Origin: Methylovirgula sp.
Lineage (GTDB): Bacteria; Pseudomonadota; Alphaproteobacteria; Rhizobiales; Beijerinckiaceae
Direction of reading: 5' to 3'
Assembly (NCBI GenBank): GCA_030044485.1
Contig: JASHVQ010000025.1
Coordinates: 1 to 10,841, forward strand
DNA: 10,841 nucleotides
Positions within the stretch are counted from its first letter, which is position 1, and the number at the start of each line of letters is the position of its first letter. Position numbers and translations under genes: made by a program. Under the pieces are notes generated by a model that was given only the letters and a program-made list of their open reading frames with translations, did not search any database and was not told the DNA's origin. Of this stretch, positions 6,125 to 10,841 are shown piece after piece.

Positions 6125-6961
6125 CTAGACGAGCGGCGGCAGGTCATTCTGCGGTGCATCAAGAGGCGGCGGATGCAAAGCGGGCGGATCGAACAGGGGA
6201 AAACCGAAGAGCCCGAGCAGAAAGCCGCCGATATGCGCCTGCCAGGCAATCGTCGTATCGATGAAGCCGAGCGGGCCGGCACCGACACCGAACAAAAAAT
6301 TTGCGACAAACCAGAATATGAGAAAAGCCATGGCCGTGCGGTTTCGCAGAATCGCGACCATCGACAAGGGCGGCTGACGATAGGCAAGTTGCGCTTGGCG
6401 CGGATCGCCGAAGCCGAAACTTTCGCCGAGCGCGGCGCCCGGCTGGAACACAAAGCGCAGCGCCGCCCCCATCGTGCCCGAGACAATGGCCGAGGCGCCG
6501 ATCACCGGCTGAAGATCGTCCATGTGCGTGAGGAAATGTACGAGCGCGCCGGCAATCGCGGTCGCGATGCAGAAGACGAGGAAGCGAAGATTGCCGAAGC
6601 GGCGTGCCACGGCCGCCCCGAAAGGAACGAGCCAAAGGCAGTTCAAACCGACGTGCGCCCAGCTCGCATGCAGAAGCGCGTAGGTGACCGGCGTCCACCA
6701 GAGCGGCTGGCCGTCGCCGAGAAAGAGCCGGTCGATCTCCAGCTGCGACGCGCCGGCGGAACGCGCCGCATCGAGCGCCGTCGCAATCCGATCCGGATCG
6801 AAGGCGAAAGTGAATCGTCCCGGCACGAAAGCCAGATGCGTGAGGATGGCGACATCCTGGTCAACGGGCAGCAGCGCGCGCAGCGCGTGGATGCCGACGA
6901 ACAGCGCGACCAGCGCCACGACGACAAAGGGAATGTTGAAGATTCTTTCGCGCTGGCGCAC
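6125..6961 (-). CDS. Rhomboid-family intramembrane serine protease
   Basis: Rhomboids cut transmembrane substrates inside the membrane with a Ser-His dyad. The 278-residue product has a membrane helix near the N-terminus (about 9-31), a long periplasmic or luminal loop (32-90), then a helical bundle (about 94-260). Catalytic elements are His103 and Asn107 (HVGLN, oxyanion side), Ser157 in GASAIVSGTMG (155-165) and His243 in WQAHIGGFLLG (240-250). The usual GASG is GASA here, but Ser and His are both present, so activity is plausible. The tail after 260 is Pro-rich (LHPPPLDAP). The start is a GTG at 6961, the first start codon after the prfB TAG, with only a weak ribosome binding site; it begins 18 bases past prfB, so it is likely co-transcribed with it. 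Confidence 0.92.
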   Translation of the reverse strand: MRQRERIFNIPFVVVALVALFVGIHALRALLPVDQDVAILTHLAFVPGRFTFAFDPDRIATALDAARSAGASQLEIDRLFLGDGQPLWWTPVTYALLHASWAHVGLNCLWLVPFGAAVARRFGNLRFLVFCIATAIAGALVHFLTHMDDLQPVIGASAIVSGTMGAALRFVFQPGAALGESFGFGDPRQAQLAYRQPPLSMVAILRNRTAMAFLIFWFVANFLFGVGAGPLGFIDTTIAWQAHIGGFLLGLFGFPLFDPPALHPPPLDAPQNDLPPLV

Positions 6962-6979
6962 GCGGTGCTCGCTTTCGGA

Positions 6980-8111
6980 CTAGTCCACGTCCTCCACCTC
7001 GGCCGGCCCGCCGCCATAGACTTTCTGGGCGAGCGCCGCCTCCATGAAGGGTGCGAGATCGCCATCGAGCACGTCGCTCGGCGAGCTCGATACGACCCCG
7101 GTGCGCAAATCCTTGACGAGCTGGTAGGGTTGCAGAACGTATGAGCGGATCTGATGCCCCCAGCCGATGTCGGTCTTAGCGGCTTCGGTCGCGCTCGCCG
7201 CCGCTTCGCGCTTTTCCATCTCGCGCTCGTAAAGCCGCGCGCGCAGCATGTTCCAGGCGGTGGCACGGTTCTTGTGCTGCGAACGCTCGCTTTGGCAGGC
7301 GACGACGATGCCGGTCGGAATATGGGTGATGCGCACCGCCGAATCGGTGGTGTTGACATGCTGCCCGCCGGCGCCCGACGAGCGATACGTGTCGATGCGG
7401 CAGTCGGATTCTTTCACGTCGATCGTGATGCGGTCGTCGATGACCGGATAGACCCATACGGAGGCAAAGCTCGTATGCCGCCGCGCATTGGAATCGAAGG
7501 GCGAGATGCGCACCAGGCGATGCACGCCGGATTCGGTCTTCGCCCAACCATGCGCGTTGTGGCCCTTGACGAGCAAAGTTCCCGATTTGATGCCCGCTTC
7601 CTCGCCCGGCGTCTCTTCGATGATTTCGACCTTGAATTTCTGCCGCTCGGCCCAGCGGATATACATGCGCAGCAGCATGCGCGCCCAGTCGCAACTCTCC
7701 GTTCCGCCGGCGCCGGCATGAACCTCGATATAGGTATCGTTCTGATCGGCTTCCCCGGACAGCAGCACCTCGATCCGCCGGCGCTCGGCTTCCCTCTTGA
7801 GGTTGCGTAAAAGGCCGAGCCCTTCCGCTTCGGCGGCGGAATCCGATTCCGCTTCGCCCAATTCGACGAGCGTCAGCGCATCCTCGAGTTCGGATTCGAA
7901 ACGCGCCAGCGAACCCAAGCGATCTTCGAGCTCGGTGCGCTCGCGCATGATCTTCTGCGCGGCTTCGGCATTGTTCCAGAGGCTCGGGTCTTCGGCCTTG
8001 GCATTCAGCTCCGCGAGCCGGCGCGTGGCGGCGTCGACGTCAAAGATGCCTCCTCAGCAATCCCATGGATTGCTTGATCGATTGTGTGAGAGCTTCGGCT
8101 TCGGCGCGCAT
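6980..8111 (-). CDS. prfB: Peptide chain release factor 2, expressed by programmed +1 frameshift
   Basis: RF2 releases finished proteins at UAA and UGA codons. The gene is in two frames. Codons 1-23 (MRAEAEALTQSIKQS to RRHL) run from the ATG at 8111 to an in-frame TGA at 8042-8040; the rest starts with GAC at 8041 in the +1 frame and runs to the TAG at 6982-6980, giving 376 residues when the frames are joined. Recognition and catalysis motifs are in place: the stop-codon reading tripeptide Ser-Pro-Phe (203-205, in RISPFDSN) and the catalytic Gly-Gly-Gln (248-250, in SSGAGGQHVN), nearly at E. coli numbering. A serine precedes SGAGGQ where E. coli K-12 has Thr246. The ribosome binding site is weak. 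It lies 75 bp after mrcA and 18 bp before the rhomboid gene on the same strand. Confidence 0.97.
8039..8054 (-). promoter_or_regulatory. prfB: Programmed +1 frameshift site of prfB
   Basis: Reading the minus strand, AGGAGG (8054-8049) acts as an internal Shine-Dalgarno element, followed by the codon CAT, then the slippery CTT (8045-8043), the stop TGA (8042-8040) and C (8039). The spacing is identical to the E. coli element AGG GGG TAT CTT TGA C. When RF2 is scarce the UGA is read slowly, the tRNA on CUU slips to UUU, and GAC is decoded next, so RF2 levels regulate themselves. Confidence 0.96.
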
Positions 8112-8186
8112 GGGATCCCGGAATCGTTATGATTAGATAGTCAGCCGCCGCGCGGCTGTAAACCGGCCGCTATCCGCGCGGAATTT
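8112..8186 (-). promoter_or_regulatory. mrcA-prfB intergenic segment with hairpin
   Basis: The segment holds a perfect stem, CAGCCGC (8142-8148) and GCGGCTG (8152-8158), with a three-base loop, and just after the mrcA stop the palindrome TCCGCGCGGA (8173-8182). Neither is followed by a run of T on the minus strand, so they are not clear terminators; they may stabilise the mrcA 3' end or partly attenuate read-through into prfB. Confidence 0.35.
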
Positions 8187-10604
8187 TCAGTAAAGGCCGC
8201 CCGTTCCGGTGCCGAGCTTCTGATCGGCATTGGGATCGACCGAAAGCGCGTTCGGAGTCTCCGTTCCGGCCGGGCCGTAGTTGAACGTGTCGGGCGGCGC
8301 GGTACCGGGCTTGAAGGCCTCGAGGATCGTGCCGGGCCCGGTGGCGCGCACGCCGGTTTCGTAATCGACCGAGATGAGCTTGATGCCGGGGGGCACGCGG
8401 AAGGGAATGTCGGGCTTGTCTTTCAGCGCCATTTTCATGAAGTCGCGGAAGATCGGCGCGGTATAGAGCGCGGCCTGCGCGGAATCGCCGAGCGAACGCG
8501 GCCGGTCGTAACCCATGAAGACGCCGACCGCGAGATCCGGCGAATAGCCGACGAACCAGAGATCCTTGGCATCGTTGGTCGTCCCGGTCTTGCCGGCGAG
8601 ATGCTTGCCGACGGCGAGGATCGCCTGTCCCGTGCCGCGCTCGATCACGCCTTCCATGATCGAGGTGATCTGATAGGCGGTCAGCGGATCGATCACCTGC
8701 TCGCGATTGTCGATGAGCGTCGGCTCGTCCTGGTTGTCCCATTTCTGCGCGTCGCAGCCTTCGCAGATTCGCTGGTCATGGCGGTAGATCGTATGTCCCC
8801 AGCGGTCCTGGATCCGGTCGATGAGCGTCGGGATGATCCGCTTGCCGCCGTTGCAGAGCATCGAATAGGCGGTCGTCATGCGCATCAGCGTCGTCTCGCC
8901 GGAGCCGAGCGAGAACGACAGATAGGGCGGCAGATCGTCGTAGATGCCGAAGCGCTTGGCGTATTCGGAGATGAGCGGCATGCCGACGTCGCGAGCCAGC
9001 CGCACCGTCATCTGGTTGATCGAATGCTCGACGGCGTAGCGCAGCGTGTGCGGGCCGCTCGATTTGCCCTCGAAATTTTCCGGCGTCCACATGCCGAGGC
9101 CGGGGCCTTGATCGATCGAGACGGGTTCGTCGAGTTCAATCGACGACGGCGTATAGCCGTTGTCGAGCGCCGTGGCGTAGACGAAAGGCTTGAAGGACGA
9201 CCCGGGCTGGCGCAGCGCCTGGGTCGCGCGGTTGAACTCCGACTGGTCGAAGGAGAATCCGCCGACCATGGCGAAGACGCGGCCGGTGAACGGATCCATT
9301 ACGACGATCGCCCCGCTGACCTCGGGGATCTGCCGCAGCCTGTATTCTCCCGGCTTGCCGTCCAACGGTTCGGCATAAATCACGTCGCCAGGGACGAGCA
9401 TCGATCGTCCCTTCCGGCTTGCCCAGCGCAGGCCGACGGGAACGAGCGTGCCCGTCTCTCGTTGCATGCTGACTTCGCCCGACGGTTCCTTCCCCGGCTG
9501 CAGGCCGATGCGCAACTGCTTGTCGTCGCCGTCGAGCACCACGGCGAGCCGCCAAGGCGCGACATCGCCCAAAGCCGGCACGTTGGCGAGCGGCGGGCCC
9601 CAATCCTGGCCGATATCTATATGCCGCATGGGCCCGCGAAAGCCGTGCGCTTCGTCGTAGCGCACCAGGCCGTCGACCAAAGCGCGGCGCGCCATGAGCT
9701 GCATTTTCGGATCGAGCGTGGCGCGCACCGAGAGCCCGCCTTCGTAGAGCTTCTTTTCGCCGTAGCGGTCGAGAAGCTCGCGCCGCACCTCTTCGGTGAA
9801 ATAGCCGGCGGCGTAGGTGTTGGGCGAGACGACGCGCAGCGTCACGCCGAGCGGTTCAGTCTTCGCCTTCTCGCCGTCCTGCGGGCTCACGTATCCGTTC
9901 TCGACCATGCGGTCGATCACCCAGTTGCGGCGCTCGATCGCCCGCTCGCGCTGCAGGAAGGGATGATAATTGTTCGGCGCCTTAGGCAGAGCCGCGAGGT
10001 ATGCGGCCTGGGCCACGTCGAGTTCGTTCACCGACTTGTCGAAATAGTTGAGCGCCGCCGCAGCGACGCCGTAGTTGCCGAGACCGAGATAGATTTCGTT
10101 GAGGTAGAGTTCGAGGATCTTTTCCTTCGAATAGGTCGCCTCGATCCGGAACGACAAAAGCGCTTCGCGGATTTTGCGTTGGAAGGAGCGCTCGCTGCTC
10201 AAAAAGAAATTCTTGGCGACCTGCTGCGTGATGGTCGATGCGCCTTGCACATGCCGCGTGCCTTGGATGAAGACGATGCCGGCGCGAAGGAGGCCCTCGA
10301 AGTCGATCCCCGGATGGGTATAGAAATTCTTGTCTTCGGCCGAGATGAACGCCTCTTTGACAAGCGGCGGAATCGCCGAACTTGGCAGATAAAGACGCCG
10401 CTCCTTGGCATATTCGGCAAGCAGGGATCCATCGGCCGCATGCACGCGCGTCATCACCGGCGGTTCGTAATTCTTGAGCTGCGTGTAATCGGGAAGATCC
10501 TGCTCGAACTTCCAGATCACGATGCCGGCCGCGGCTGCGCCGATGACGAAGATCATCGCGCAGGTGGCGAAAGCAAAACCGAGAAACCGAGCGATAAACC
10601 GCAT
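8187..10604 (-). CDS. mrcA: Penicillin-binding protein 1A (bifunctional transglycosylase/transpeptidase)
   Basis: This class A PBP polymerises glycan strands from lipid II and crosslinks their peptides in the periplasm. The 805 residues fit the family. A short cytoplasmic start and one membrane anchor (about 8-31) precede the GT51 transglycosylase domain: catalytic Glu90 in ISAEDKNFYTHPGID, then GASTITQQVAKNFF and KILELYLNEIYLG. A linker/OB-like domain covers roughly 310-430. The transpeptidase domain has Ser469-x-x-Lys472 (GSSFKP), Ser528-Ile-Asn530 (SIN) and Lys672-Thr-Gly-Thr (KTGTTNDAKD). All catalytic residues are present. The C-terminal tail after about 760 is Pro/Gly-rich. The ATG at 10604 gives a proper membrane anchor, though no strong ribosome binding site is seen. 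In many related genomes an N-acetylmuramoyl-alanine amidase precedes this gene; here any such gene would lie beyond the window. Confidence 0.98.
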   Translation of the reverse strand: MRFIARFLGFAFATCAMIFVIGAAAAGIVIWKFEQDLPDYTQLKNYEPPVMTRVHAADGSLLAEYAKERRLYLPSSAIPPLVKEAFISAEDKNFYTHPGIDFEGLLRAGIVFIQGTRHVQGASTITQQVAKNFFLSSERSFQRKIREALLSFRIEATYSKEKILELYLNEIYLGLGNYGVAAAALNYFDKSVNELDVAQAAYLAALPKAPNNYHPFLQRERAIERRNWVIDRMVENGYVSPQDGEKAKTEPLGVTLRVVSPNTYAAGYFTEEVRRELLDRYGEKKLYEGGLSVRATLDPKMQLMARRALVDGLVRYDEAHGFRGPMRHIDIGQDWGPPLANVPALGDVAPWRLAVVLDGDDKQLRIGLQPGKEPSGEVSMQRETGTLVPVGLRWASRKGRSMLVPGDVIYAEPLDGKPGEYRLRQIPEVSGAIVVMDPFTGRVFAMVGGFSFDQSEFNRATQALRQPGSSFKPFVYATALDNGYTPSSIELDEPVSIDQGPGLGMWTPENFEGKSSGPHTLRYAVEHSINQMTVRLARDVGMPLISEYAKRFGIYDDLPPYLSFSLGSGETTLMRMTTAYSMLCNGGKRIIPTLIDRIQDRWGHTIYRHDQRICEGCDAQKWDNQDEPTLIDNREQVIDPLTAYQITSIMEGVIERGTGQAILAVGKHLAGKTGTTNDAKDLWFVGYSPDLAVGVFMGYDRPRSLGDSAQAALYTAPIFRDFMKMALKDKPDIPFRVPPGIKLISVDYETGVRATGPGTILEAFKPGTAPPDTFNYGPAGTETPNALSVDPNADQKLGTGTGGLY

Positions 10605-10841
10605 AGGGAATTAAGCCGTTTGGACCCGCACCGGCATGGCTTTAAACCGCTTCGCTGCAACTGCCGCGCACAAATGCCCGCCACTCGGCAGGCGTCGGGC
10701 CGGAGCAAGGGACCTCGTGCGGTGCTTTTGTGTTGATAGTTTGACGCTGAGCCGCGCACGGTGCCGCAGACATAACCGAACCGCATATAGCGCTATCGTT
10801 CGCGACCCGCCACGGGCAAGCTTTGCGTTATTTAACGTCGC
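10605..10841. other. Upstream region of mrcA, no gene supported
   Basis: No credible protein or RNA gene is seen in these 237 bp. The region probably holds the mrcA promoter (minus strand). It has a 10-bp palindrome ATAGCGCTAT (10787-10796) and, near the edge, CGTTA/TAACG arms around TT (10826-10837). AT-rich TATAT beside the palindrome could serve as a -10, but no good -35 is found. Confidence 0.4.

Noticed and set aside
6098..7144. A 348-codon plus-strand frame across the rhomboid and prfB genes.
   Set aside because: It runs antisense to two well-supported genes and reads as an Arg/Glu-rich string without any domain.
8601..10736. A 711-codon open frame on the plus strand opposite mrcA.
   Set aside because: The minus strand encodes PBP1A with all catalytic motifs. 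The plus-strand translation is rich in Arg, Asp and His with no recognisable domain, as expected for the antisense of a GC-rich gene with strong third-position bias.

Overview
The window looks like a chromosomal housekeeping segment of a GC-rich alphaproteobacterium, most likely of the order Hyphomicrobiales (Rhizobiales). The placement rests on protein style and gene order: penicillin-binding protein 1A directly followed by prfB, and a NifU/IscU-like scaffold plus yidD divergent from folE, both of which I recall as common in that order. No genus can be assigned. I see no mobile element, CRISPR array, tRNA or rRNA.

Layout, left to right. Positions 1-1678 (minus) hold the first three quarters of polyphosphate kinase ppk1; its 3' end lies outside the window. 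After a 289-bp divergent gap comes a small secreted four-cysteine protein (1968-2231, plus). It converges on a minus-strand set running right to left: NifU/IscU-like scaffold (3497-3943), yidD (3157-3510, overlapping by 14 bp), a nitroreductase-family flavoprotein (2518-3117) and an unrecognised 72-residue protein (2265-2483). Divergent from the scaffold gene, across a 164-bp gap with a perfect 14-bp palindrome, lie folE (GTP cyclohydrolase I, 4108-4746) and hisI (phosphoribosyl-AMP cyclohydrolase, 4794-5204). A strong hairpin at 5231-5256 probably ends both hisI and a converging two-CBS-domain protein (5281-5712, minus). A 412-bp stretch (5713-6124) follows with palindromes and at best one tiny ORF. 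The last block is a minus-strand cluster: mrcA/PBP1A (8187-10604), prfB/RF2 (6980-8111) and a rhomboid protease (6125-6961). The final 237 bp hold no supported gene.

Functionally this covers cell-wall synthesis (PBP1A), translation termination (RF2), membrane proteolysis (rhomboid), membrane-protein insertion (YidD), Fe-S assembly (scaffold), folate and histidine biosynthesis (FolE, HisI) and polyphosphate storage (PPK1). The scaffold/yidD and mrcA/prfB/rhomboid groups are close enough to be operons.

The clearest non-trivial signal is a programmed +1 frameshift inside prfB: an AGGAGG element, one spacer codon, then CTT TGA C. It is a known type of autoregulation rather than a new system. Secondary items are a scaffold protein that keeps only two of the three usual cluster cysteines, the palindrome upstream of folE, an inverted repeat that would hide the hisI ribosome binding site, and the small four-cysteine secreted protein. 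I found no convincing evidence of a previously undescribed multi-gene system.
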